Assembly: GCA_023389545.1 (NCBI GenBank)
Contig: JAEWEI010000395.1
Span: 1 to 12,801 of the forward strand
Direction of reading: 5' to 3'
DNA length: 12,801 nt
Source: Actinomycetes bacterium
Lineage (GTDB): Bacteria > Actinomycetota > Actinomycetes > Actinomycetales > Cellulomonadaceae
The translations under genes were made by a program, and so were the position numbers. The notes under the pieces are model-generated. The model made no database searches. It was given only the letters and a program-made list of their open reading frames with translations, and was not told the DNA's origin. Numbering within the stretch: the first letter of the stretch is position 1; each line of letters opens with the position of its first letter. Positions 7,003 through 12,801 of the stretch are shown piece by piece.

Positions 7003-8418
7003 ATGAACCCGCCGACCCAGAGCCCGCGTGTCGACACGACCGCGCACTCGCGCCTGCCAGCCCGGCACGCCCGGGGCGCCGGCGTCGGCCTGGTGGCCGG
7101 GATCAGCGTGCTCGTCGTGGTGGCGCTGTGGGCGTCGAACGGCAACGTGGCCGAGTTGGCGCAGGGGCCGGGCGCCGCGCTGACGTCCCTCGGGCGGCTG
7201 TTCGGCTTGGTCGCCTCCGACCTGCTGCTGCTCCAGGTGCTGGCCATGGCCCGCATCCCCTGGGTCGAGCGCAAACTCGGCCAGGACACCGTCGCCCGAT
7301 GGCACCGGCTGCTCGGCTTCACCTCCATCACGCTCATGGGCGCGCACGCCCTGGCAGTGGCGCTCGGGTACTCGCTGATGGACGGCATCGGGTTCTGGGC
7401 CGAGGTGTGGACGCTGGTCACCACGTTCCCGGGAGTGCTGCTCGCGACGGCCGCCACGGCGCTGTTCGTGATGATCGCGGCCACCTCGGTGCGGGCCGCA
7501 CGCCGGCGGATGCGATACGAGTCCTGGCATCTGCTGCACCTGTACGCGTACCTGGGCGCCGGGCTGGCCCTGCCGCACCAGTTGTGGACCGGCGCGGACT
7601 TCCTCGCCTCGCCGGCAGCCACGGCCTACTGGTGGACGCTGTACGGCGTGGCGCTGGCGAGCGTGCTGGTGTTCCGCGTCGGGCGGCCGGTGCTGCGCTC
7701 CCGGCGGCATCGGCTGACGGTCAGCGACGTCGTGCCCGAGGCCCCGGGGGTCGTGTCGGTGCTGCTCACCGGCCCGCGCCTGCGCGAGCTGCCGGTGGAG
7801 GCCGGGCAGTTCTTCGTGCTGAGGTTCCGCACCGGGCCCGGCTGGACGCGCGGCCACCCGTTCTCCCTGTCGGCGGCGCCGCAGCCCGACGCGCTGCGGT
7901 TCACGTTCAGCGTGCGGGGCGACGACGGCGTGCGCCTCGCCGGTGTGGCGCCCGGCACTGCCGTGCTGATCGAGGGGCCGTTCGGGCGGCTCGTCCCCGC
8001 TGCGCGGACCCGCCCCGGCATCGTGGCGCTGGCGGGCGGGATGGGCATCACGCCACTGCTGTCCGTGCTGCAGGACGCTGTGCGGCGCGGCGACGCCACC
8101 GGGCCGATGACGCTCGTGCGGCGCGCCGGCACGGAGGGCCCGCTGCCGCTCGACGCGGATGTCGACGCCCTGGTGTGCGACGGCGGCCTGCGGGTCGTCG
8201 ACCTGGTGGGGCGGCGCAGCGTCACCGGCACCCCCTGGCTGCCCGTGCAGCTCGGGCACCTGAGCGGGCCGGACGCGCTGCGCACGATCGTGCCCGATCT
8301 CGACGCATGCGACGTGTACGTGGCGGGTCCGGCGCTGTGGGTGGACGCTGTGGTCGCCGACGCCCGGGCCGCCGGGGTCCCCCGGTCGTCGCTGCATGTC
8401 GAGCGCTTCGCCTGGTGA
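7003..8418 (+). CDS. Ferric-reductase-like transmembrane oxidoreductase (haem/FAD/NAD(P)H)
   Basis: Membrane flavocytochrome of 471 residues, predicted to pass electrons from cytosolic NAD(P)H through FAD and membrane haem to the outside. After a short cytosolic N-terminus, hydrophobic segments lie at about 27-44, 58-83, 104-122, 134-162, 178-190 and 207-226. Candidate haem ligands are H101 and H115 (RWHRLLGF, MGAHALA) and H176, H179 and H192 (WHLLHLY, PHQLW). The cytosolic half follows the ferredoxin-reductase plan: FAD-binding RGHPFSLSAAP (283-293), pyrophosphate-binding GGMGITPLLS (345-354), NAD(P)-binding YVAGPALW (439-446) and the usual C-terminal HVERFAW ending. Start ATG 7003 has no Shine-Dalgarno; CACTGT six bases upstream could be the -10 of a leaderless transcript. 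It is the first gene of an operon with the FMN-binding protein and ApbE, which makes the covalently flavinylated protein its likely electron acceptor. The terminal acceptor (iron or other) is unknown. Confidence 0.9.
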   Translation: MNPPTQSPRVDTTAHSRLPARHARGAGVGLVAGISVLVVVALWASNGNVAELAQGPGAALTSLGRLFGLVASDLLLLQVLAMARIPWVERKLGQDTVARWHRLLGFTSITLMGAHALAVALGYSLMDGIGFWAEVWTLVTTFPGVLLATAATALFVMIAATSVRAARRRMRYESWHLLHLYAYLGAGLALPHQLWTGADFLASPAATAYWWTLYGVALASVLVFRVGRPVLRSRRHRLTVSDVVPEAPGVVSVLLTGPRLRELPVEAGQFFVLRFRTGPGWTRGHPFSLSAAPQPDALRFTFSVRGDDGVRLAGVAPGTAVLIEGPFGRLVPAARTRPGIVALAGGMGITPLLSVLQDAVRRGDATGPMTLVRRAGTEGPLPLDADVDALVCDGGLRVVDLVGRRSVTGTPWLPVQLGHLSGPDALRTIVPDLDACDVYVAGPALWVDAVVADARAAGVPRSSLHVERFAW

Positions 8419-8434
8419 GACCGCTGACGACGAT

Positions 8435-8443
8435 GAGAGGGGA
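8435..8443 (+). promoter_or_regulatory. Ribosome binding site deciding the GTG start at 8450
   Basis: GAGAGGGGA lies six bases before GTG 8450, a good purine-rich Shine-Dalgarno. It selects this GTG over the in-frame ATG at 8396, which lies inside the preceding gene and would place a polar stretch in front of the signal/anchor segment. Confidence 0.75.
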
Positions 8444-8449
8444 CTGACT

Positions 8450-8899
8450 GTGCGCCGCATCCTGTTCGCCGCCTGCTGCACCGTCGCGGGCCTCGTGCTG
8501 CTCTTCTCCTGGCCCACGAGCTGGAACCGGCCCGTCGACGGTGCGGAAGGGCGCCCCCTCGCGGACCCATCGCCCGAGGCCGTCGACCCGGACGGGCTGG
8601 CCGATCCGTCGGGCGATCAGGCGGGCGGCGTCTACACCGGCGCCGCGGTGCCCAACGGCCATGGCGACGTGCAGGTGCAGATCACCGTGGCCGACGGCGC
8701 CGTCGTCGAGGCGGCGGCTGTCCAGTACCCCACGAGCGACCCGCGCGCCCGGCAGGTGAACACACGCGCGATCCCGATCCTCGACGAGGAGGCCGTGGGC
8801 GCGACCAGCGGCGACATCGACATGGTGTCCGGGGCGACGCTGACCAGCAACGCCTACCGGGAGTCGCTGCAGGACGCGCTGGACCAGGCAGGGCTGTGA
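8450..8899 (+). CDS. FMN-binding domain protein, predicted covalently flavinylated, membrane-anchored
   Basis: Small extracytosolic electron carrier, 149 residues. The N-terminus (MRRILF, then hydrophobic 4-20) is a signal peptide or membrane anchor. An acidic, Pro-rich spacer (about 29-56) leads to the FMN_bind domain (about 58-147). The domain contains the flavinylation motif DIDMVSGAT (122-130), in which T130 is the expected FMN-phosphothreonine, within the family pattern D-x(2)-[ST]-G-A-T-x-T. The start is GTG 8450, supported by a strong ribosome binding site. The stop overlaps the next start (GTGA at 8896-8899), so translation with apbE is coupled. The upstream membrane reductase is the likely electron donor and ApbE the modifying enzyme. 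Cysteines 9 and 10 sit too early and before the hydrophobic core, so a lipoprotein box is unlikely. Family assignment is secure; the physiological acceptor is unknown. Confidence 0.9.
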   Translation: MRRILFAACCTVAGLVLLFSWPTSWNRPVDGAEGRPLADPSPEAVDPDGLADPSGDQAGGVYTGAAVPNGHGDVQVQITVADGAVVEAAAVQYPTSDPRARQVNTRAIPILDEEAVGATSGDIDMVSGATLTSNAYRESLQDALDQAGL

Positions 8900-9669
8900 A
8901 TGGCGCGGCTGTGAGCGGTGGGCCGGGGCGCCACGCCTGGGTCGAGCAGATCATGGGGATGCCGATCAGCGTCCACCTCCGCGGGCCCGCCGCGCTCGGG
9001 GCCCGCGCCGAGCACGCCGTCGCCGCGCTGTTCGCGAGCCTGCGCGACGCCGACGCGATGTTCAGCGCCTACCGGCCCGACTCACAGGTGAGCCGCCTGC
9101 GGCGTGGCGAGCTCGACCTCGACGGATGCGACCCGGCCGTGCGCGAGGTGCATGACCTGTGCGCGCGGGCGCGGGAGGCCACCGACGGCTACTTCGACGC
9201 CTGGGCGCCCACGCGGGGCTTCGACCCGACGGGCCTGGTCAAGACGTGGGCCCTCGAGCGGGCGGCCCGTCCGCTCAGCGCGCTGCCCGGCCTGGGCGCC
9301 GCTGTGGGCGCTGGCGGGGACATCCTGGTGCTGCCCGACGACGACCCGACGCCGTGGATCGTCGGCATCGAGGACCCGCGCGACCGCAGCCGCACGCTCG
9401 CATCGGTGCCCGTGCACGACGGCGGAGTCGCGACCTCCGGCATCGCCGCCCGCGGCGCCCACATCATCGACCCGCATACCGGCCGGGCCGTGACCGAGGT
9501 GCTGTCCGCCACCGTGAGCGGGCCCTCGCTGATGTGGGCCGACGTGTGGGCCACCGCCGCCGTGGCCCGTGGCGCCGACGCCATCGAATGGGTGGGCGGG
9601 CTGGCCGGCACGAGCGGACTGCTCGTCCTGGCCGATGGGACGACGCACCGCTGGGCGACCCCCGCCTGA
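8896..9669 (+). CDS. apbE: FAD:protein FMN transferase (ApbE family)
   Basis: Transfers the FMN moiety of FAD onto a Thr/Ser of a target protein, Mg-dependent; the target here is most likely T130 of the FMN-binding protein encoded just before it. The protein has 257 residues, shorter than the approximately 350 of exported Gram-negative ApbE. Motifs: MFSAYRPDSQVSRL (55-68), TDGYFDAW (96-103), FDPTGLVKTWAL (109-120), GAGGDILVLP (138-147; usually NAGGD, here Gly replaces the Asn), TSGIAARGAHIIDPHTG (180-196) and ADVWATAAVARG (215-226) with the acidic metal-binding position. The start is GTG 8896, overlapping the preceding stop as GTGA; GTG 8911 is an alternative that removes five residues. No signal peptide, lipobox or membrane segment is seen, although the predicted substrate faces outward. 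It is the last gene of the operon. Confidence 0.92.
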   Translation: MNGAAVSGGPGRHAWVEQIMGMPISVHLRGPAALGARAEHAVAALFASLRDADAMFSAYRPDSQVSRLRRGELDLDGCDPAVREVHDLCARAREATDGYFDAWAPTRGFDPTGLVKTWALERAARPLSALPGLGAAVGAGGDILVLPDDDPTPWIVGIEDPRDRSRTLASVPVHDGGVATSGIAARGAHIIDPHTGRAVTEVLSATVSGPSLMWADVWATAAVARGADAIEWVGGLAGTSGLLVLADGTTHRWATPA

Positions 9670-10005
9670 GGCTCCTGCGTGCGCTCGCCCACGAATGGAT
9701 GACATCTCCAGGAATGGGCGGAGTTTCACCCGGTCGCATTCACTCGCGCGGCCGAACATCGCCCCCGCGGTTCGGATGAATCGGATATACAAGGGCACAC
9801 ACCGCTAAACCCCCCAGGCTGTTCTTCGTCGCTGCAGACCGGAGAGCGCCAGGCCAGCGGCACAGAGCACCCGTCCTCGACGACCGTCCGGCATTCATTC
9901 CGCACCCCTGCGCCGCACGGCTCCTCGGCATGCCCACACCACCGAGAACGCCTCCAGAAAAGCCCTGCCGACTGCGCGTGGGGCACGCCTCGAAGGAGCA
10001 CGCAC
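9670..10005 (+). promoter_or_regulatory. 336-base intergenic region and likely long leader of the repeat surface protein
   Basis: No credible gene is present on either strand. Possible elements: a TATACA box at 9786-9791 without a good -35; a 7-base stem GTCGCTG (9828-9834) with CAGCGGC (9855-9861, one G-U); a short GCGTG/CACGC hairpin (9976-9980 and 9984-9988) just upstream of the ribosome binding site; and complementary CGGATGAAT (9773-9781) and ATTCATTCCG (9893-9902), which could pair at long range with one bulge. The stretch is less GC-rich than the neighbouring genes. No known riboswitch was recognised; the ydaO (c-di-AMP) consensus was looked for and not found. Regulation of the downstream surface protein may reside here. 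Confidence 0.4.
9992..9998 (+). promoter_or_regulatory. Strong ribosome binding site for the repeat surface protein
   Basis: GAAGGAG, seven bases before ATG 10006, is the best Shine-Dalgarno in the window and fixes the start, which also gives a canonical signal peptide. Confidence 0.85.
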
Positions 10006-11370
10006 ATGATTCGCCGCCTCTCCACGACATTCGGCATCGGCGCCCTCGGCGTCACCGCCGCGCTGCTATTCGCGCCCGCCGCCCAGGCCGCCGGCTGCCT
10101 GCCCTCCCCCGGCTCGCCCCTGATCCCCGCCACCTACGAGGACGTCCTCATCTCGCCCGCTGTGGAGGCCGTGCCCGCCGTCCCGGCCATCGACGAGGTC
10201 AGCCACACCGAGCACACGTACTCCCGGACGGTCATCGACCAGGCCTACGTGCCGGGCGAGGACGCGGTGATCCGGGAGAAGTGGTCGATCTCCACCTTCA
10301 TCACGGGCTGGACCAAGACCGACCAGGTGCGGACGAAGGTCATCACCCCCGCCTGGGATGAGTACAAGACGCTCTACTGGCATGAGCGCCAGGTGCAGAC
10401 CAGCCCCGGCCAGGAGTACATCGCCCCCACGTACAAGACGGTCGAAGACCAGCCCGCGTGGACCGAGGAGATCCCCCACGAGGCTGAGTACACGACGGTG
10501 CACCACGAGGCGGTCACCGAGGTCCAGTACGAGTGGCAGAACCTCCTCCCGTTCTGGGGCAAGAAGTGGTCGGCGACGGACCCCGGGGTCGGGTGGGTCA
10601 GGACCGGCGAGTGCAAGACCGTCGTCCTCAAGGAGGCCTACAACGAGCAGGTTCTGGTCAAGGCCGCCTGGGTGGAGAGAGTCGAGCACCCCGCGACGTA
10701 CAAGGAGGTCGTGGACAACCCCGGCCAGGAGTACATCGCGCCGACCTACACGACGGAGCGCCGGGTCTCCGGGCACCAGGACCTCAACGGCAAGGGCGAC
10801 GCCGGCCACGGCTGGACCCCCACCGGCGAGACGGTGCAGAAGTTCATCAAGCACCACCCGGCGGTGACCAAGCCCGAGTACCTGCACACGCAGGTCGTCA
10901 AGGAGGCCGTCGCGCCGATCGAGGAGGTCTCCCACGAGGAGACGACCGGCTGGGTCACCGAGGCGCCGGAGGGTGAGGGCTGGGAGCTCGTCGATGAGCG
11001 CACCGTCATCGACCAGGAGTTCGTGCCCGCTGTCCCGGCCATCGACGCTGTGGACGCCGTCTGGGAGAAGCGCCAGCTCACGGCCGAGGTCCCGGCCGTC
11101 GGGCCTGTGGTCTGCGCCGCCGACCCGGCCGCTGTGCCGGACCCGACGGTCACCTACCTCAGCGAGGTGCTGGCCGCGCCGCTGCCCGCCGCCGCCCCGG
11201 CCGCGCCCGCCGCGGTGCAGAAGGCCGCGGTGCAGAAGGCCGCGGTGAAGAGCGAGGTCCTGGCGGCGACGGGCGCCCCGGCCGGCCTGTACGGCGCGGG
11301 CGCCGTGGCGCTCCTGGCGCTGGGCGGCACGCTCGTGTCCGCTCGCCGTCGGGCCACCGAGCAGCACTGA
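10006..11370 (+). CDS. Secreted Trp-rich repeat protein with LAATG sorting signal, function unknown
   Basis: 454 residues. A signal peptide covers 1-28 or 29 (MIRRLS, hydrophobic core, APAAQA). The body (about 30-380) is acidic and rich in aromatic residues (14 Trp), built from short degenerate modules: GW-x3-(G/D)-(E/Q)-type units at GWTKTDQVRTKVI (101-113), GWVRTGECKTVV (196-207), GWTPTGETVQKFI (269-281) and GWELVDERTVI (325-335), separated by PA-rich and H-E-x-V segments. PGQEYIAPTY occurs at 134-143 and 239-248, and RTVIDQ(A/E)(Y/F)VP at 74-83 and 332-341. Three cysteines only (C31, C203, C370). The C-terminus is an Ala/Pro linker with two VQKAA copies, LAATG (419-423), a hydrophobic segment (427-445) and a basic SARRRA tail. 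LAXTG is the pattern associated with class E sortases in actinobacteria; no sortase is visible here. Similar repeat stalks occur in uncharacterised actinobacterial wall proteins; an adhesive or structural role is only a guess. It has its own strong ribosome binding site and a terminator hairpin downstream. Confidence 0.8.
   Translation: MIRRLSTTFGIGALGVTAALLFAPAAQAAGCLPSPGSPLIPATYEDVLISPAVEAVPAVPAIDEVSHTEHTYSRTVIDQAYVPGEDAVIREKWSISTFITGWTKTDQVRTKVITPAWDEYKTLYWHERQVQTSPGQEYIAPTYKTVEDQPAWTEEIPHEAEYTTVHHEAVTEVQYEWQNLLPFWGKKWSATDPGVGWVRTGECKTVVLKEAYNEQVLVKAAWVERVEHPATYKEVVDNPGQEYIAPTYTTERRVSGHQDLNGKGDAGHGWTPTGETVQKFIKHHPAVTKPEYLHTQVVKEAVAPIEEVSHEETTGWVTEAPEGEGWELVDERTVIDQEFVPAVPAIDAVDAVWEKRQLTAEVPAVGPVVCAADPAAVPDPTVTYLSEVLAAPLPAAAPAAPAAVQKAAVQKAAVKSEVLAATGAPAGLYGAGAVALLALGGTLVSARRRATEQH
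10404..10739 (+). repeat. Pair of identical 21-base direct repeats inside the surface protein gene
   Basis: The 21 bases at 10404-10424 recur exactly at 10719-10739 in the same frame, encoding the PGQEYIA part of PGQEYIAPTY. The flanking codons differ at synonymous and non-synonymous positions, so this looks like an internal module duplication that has since diverged. Confidence 0.85.
11212..11241 (+). repeat. Two tandem 15-base units in the wall-spanning linker
   Basis: GCGGTGCAGAAGGCC occurs at 11212-11226 and 11227-11241, followed by a partial third copy (GCGGTGAAG). They encode AVQKA AVQKA AVK between the Ala/Pro linker and the LAATG signal. Confidence 0.85.
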
Positions 11371-11375
11371 CCGTC

Positions 11376-11414
11376 CGCGTCGGTCCCGGCTCCCAGCGCG
11401 CCGGGACCGACGCG
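11376..11414. terminator. Strong hairpin between convergent genes, probable bidirectional terminator
   Basis: Perfect 15-base inverted repeat: CGCGTCGGTCCCGGC (11376-11390) and its complement GCCGGGACCGACGCG (11400-11414), with a nine-base loop. It starts five bases after the stop of the repeat surface protein and ends eight bases before the stop of the convergent dehydrogenase. There is no U-tract on either side, which is common for high-GC actinobacterial terminators. Confidence 0.8.
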
Positions 11415-11422
11415 CGACCCGC

Positions 11423-12801
11423 TCAACCGGCCGTCGTGCGCCCGAAGTGGAAGGACGTGGCCGCCGATCGCGGCCAGCGGCTCGTGACGACCTTGCCCCG
11501 CGTGTAGAACCGCACGGCCTCGGGGCCGTAGACGTGGCTCTCGCCGAACAGCGAGTCCTTCCATCCGCCGAACGAGTGCCAGCCGACCGGTACCGGGATC
11601 GGGACGTTGATGCCGATCATGCCGATGCTCACCGAGCGCTGGAACGTGCGCGCCGCGTCGCCCGAGGCGGTGAACAGCGCCGTGCCGTTGCCGTAGGGGT
11701 TCGCGTTAACGATGTCGACGGCCTCCGCGAGCCCGGCGACGCGGAGCACGACGAGCACCGGGCCGAAGACCTCCTCGGCGTAGGCCCGCATGTCGGTGGA
11801 CACGCCGTCGAGCACCGTCGGGCCCACGAAGAAGCCGCCCTCATGGCCGGGCACGGTGTGCCCGCGGCCGTCGACCAGCGCCCGCGCCCCGCCGTCCACG
11901 GCCTCCGTGACGATCTGCTCGATGCGCTGCTGGGCGGCGCGCGTGATGACCGGGCCCATGTCGGACTCCGGGTCGGTTCCCGGCGCCACCCGCACCGCCA
12001 GGGCCGCGGCGCACAGCCGCTCGAGCAGCGCATCAGCCACCTCGTCCGCCACCAGAGCCACCGAGACCGCCATGCACCGCTCCCCCGCCGCGCCGAACGC
12101 CGCAGCCGTCAGGTGGGTGGCCGCCAGGTCGAGGTCGGCGTCGGCCAGCACCACCGCGTGGTTCTTGGCGCCGCCCAGCGCCTGCACCCGCTTGCCGTGC
12201 GCGGTCGCCGTGGCGTGCACGTGCTTCGCGACGGCCGTGGAGCCGACGAAGGACACCGCCGCGACATCCGGATGTGTGAGCAGCCCGTCCACCGCCACCC
12301 GGTCGCCCTGCAGCACCGAGAAGACACCGTCAGGCAGGCCCGCGTCCGCCCACATCTGCGCGAGCAGCAGCGACGCCGACGGGTCCCGCTCCGACGGCTT
12401 GAGGATGAACGCGTTGCCCGTGGCGATCGCCATCGGCGCCATCCACAACGGCACCATCGCCGGGAAGTTGAACGGGGTGATCCCCGCGACCACCCCCAGC
12501 GGCTCCCGGAACGAGAACACATCCACATCCGTGGCCACCTGGTCGGAGTACTCGCCCTTGAGCAGCTGCGGGATGCCGCACGCGAACTCCACGACCTCCA
12601 ACCCCCGGCCGATCTCCCCCACGGCGTCCGAGAGCACCTTGCCGTGCTCCGCCGTGATCACCGCCGCCAACTCCGCCGTCCGGGCGATGAGCTGCTCCCG
12701 GAACGCGAACATCACCGCCGCGCGCTTGCCCAGCGGCGTCTGCGCCCACCCCTCGGCGGCGACGAGGGCCGCCGCGACCACCGCGTCGACATCCACCTGA
12801 T
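11423..12801 (-). CDS. mmsA: Methylmalonate-semialdehyde dehydrogenase (CoA-acylating), N-terminus off the right edge
   Basis: NAD-dependent aldehyde dehydrogenase that converts (methyl)malonate semialdehyde and CoA to propionyl-CoA or acetyl-CoA with loss of CO2, in valine, pyrimidine or myo-inositol breakdown; cytosolic. About 459 codons are visible; family members are about 500, so roughly 40 N-terminal residues lie outside. The frame stays open through the window edge, so the in-frame GTG at 12796 is internal. Motifs: TPFNFPAMVPLWMAPMAIA, the catalytic cysteine in GERCMAVSVALV (Cys codon 12076-12074), and GAKNHAVV with Asn (codon 12163-12161) in place of the general-base Glu of ordinary aldehyde dehydrogenases, a hallmark of this CoA-acylating subfamily. 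The C-terminal signature GWHSFGGWKDSLFGE and FYTRGKVVTSRWP completes the assignment. It is convergent with the surface-protein gene. Whether it serves inositol or valine degradation cannot be told without the upstream neighbours. Confidence 0.95.
   Translation of the reverse strand, partial: QVDVDAVVAAALVAAEGWAQTPLGKRAAVMFAFREQLIARTAELAAVITAEHGKVLSDAVGEIGRGLEVVEFACGIPQLLKGEYSDQVATDVDVFSFREPLGVVAGITPFNFPAMVPLWMAPMAIATGNAFILKPSERDPSASLLLAQMWADAGLPDGVFSVLQGDRVAVDGLLTHPDVAAVSFVGSTAVAKHVHATATAHGKRVQALGGAKNHAVVLADADLDLAATHLTAAAFGAAGERCMAVSVALVADEVADALLERLCAAALAVRVAPGTDPESDMGPVITRAAQQRIEQIVTEAVDGGARALVDGRGHTVPGHEGGFFVGPTVLDGVSTDMRAYAEEVFGPVLVVLRVAGLAEAVDIVNANPYGNGTALFTASGDAARTFQRSVSIGMIGINVPIPVPVGWHSFGGWKDSLFGESHVYGPEAVRFYTRGKVVTSRWPRSAATSFHFGRTTAG

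Noticed and set aside
8450..8510. Lipoprotein signal in the FMN-binding protein (FAACC near the N-terminus)
   Set aside because: The cysteines are at residues 9-10, before the hydrophobic core, which is the wrong order for a lipobox.
6964..8517. 517-codon minus-strand frame opposite the ferric-reductase-like gene
   Set aside because: Low-complexity Arg/Gln/His-rich translation without recognisable motifs; the plus-strand frame has complete FAD and NAD(P) motifs.
9670..10005. c-di-AMP (ydaO-type) riboswitch upstream of a cell-wall protein
   Set aside because: The expected conserved blocks (GGGUGAA-like and CGUCAGCUAACC-like) are not present; only loosely similar fragments such as CCGCTAAACC occur.
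9726..10133. 135-codon minus-strand frame covering the intergenic stretch
   Set aside because: Cys/Trp/Arg-rich, no ribosome binding site, no motif, and it runs into the start of the surface-protein gene.
10066..11367. 433-codon minus-strand frame opposite the repeat surface protein
   Set aside because: Leu/Arg/Gly/Val/Asp-rich shadow with no family features; the plus strand has a signal peptide, a ribosome binding site and a sorting signal.
1..12801. CRISPR arrays, tRNA or rRNA genes, insertion sequences
   Set aside because: No regularly spaced repeats, no tRNA-like cloverleaf or rRNA sequence, and no transposase or terminal inverted repeats were seen on either strand.

Overview
The window looks like a chromosomal segment of a high-GC actinobacterium, probably from the Micrococcales/Cellulomonadaceae neighbourhood. 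This rests on strong third-position GC, frequent GTG starts, an alanine/proline-rich DnaX with the actinobacterial C-terminal tail, LPXTG- and LAXTG-type surface proteins, and a ferric-reductase-like/FMN-binding/ApbE set of the kind common in these genera. The exact genus is inference.

Layout from left to right. (1) A housekeeping replication/repair block lies on the minus strand: dnaX (421-2847) followed by the start of recR (its C-terminal part is outside the left edge). (2) Upstream of dnaX, same strand, is a two-gene ABC exporter operon: an ATPase (4283-5029) and an FtsX/MacB-like permease (2916-4286) that overlap by ATGA. (3) Diverging from it on the plus strand is a secreted choice-of-anchor-A protein (5184-6806) with one SpaA/prealbumin-like domain, a Pro/Thr wall-spanning linker and an LPATG sorting signal. 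(4) Directly behind it on the minus strand is the signal recognition particle RNA gene ffs (about 6833-6923). (5) A plus-strand operon of three genes follows: a membrane haem/FAD/NAD(P)H ferric-reductase-like protein (7003-8418), a small membrane-anchored FMN-binding protein with an SGAT flavinylation motif (8450-8899), and an ApbE-type FAD:protein FMN transferase (8896-9669). Together they form a predicted system that carries electrons from cytosolic NAD(P)H across the membrane to a covalently bound extracytosolic flavin. (6) A 336-base intergenic stretch leads into a second surface protein (10006-11370), an unfamiliar Trp-rich repeat protein with an LAATG signal. (7) A strong hairpin separates it from a convergent methylmalonate-semialdehyde dehydrogenase gene (mmsA) that runs off the right edge.

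The points most worth a second look are: the Trp-rich GW-module surface protein and its long leader; the flavin electron-transfer operon with an ApbE that has no visible export signal although its predicted substrate is extracytosolic; the two wall-anchored proteins with different sorting pentapeptides on either side of that operon; a predicted isopeptide triad in the LPATG protein; the absence of a ybaB gene between dnaX and recR; and the separation of ffs from dnaX by a three-gene block. Several starts (dnaX, recR, and less clearly others) have a TANNNT box about six bases before the start codon, suggesting leaderless transcripts.
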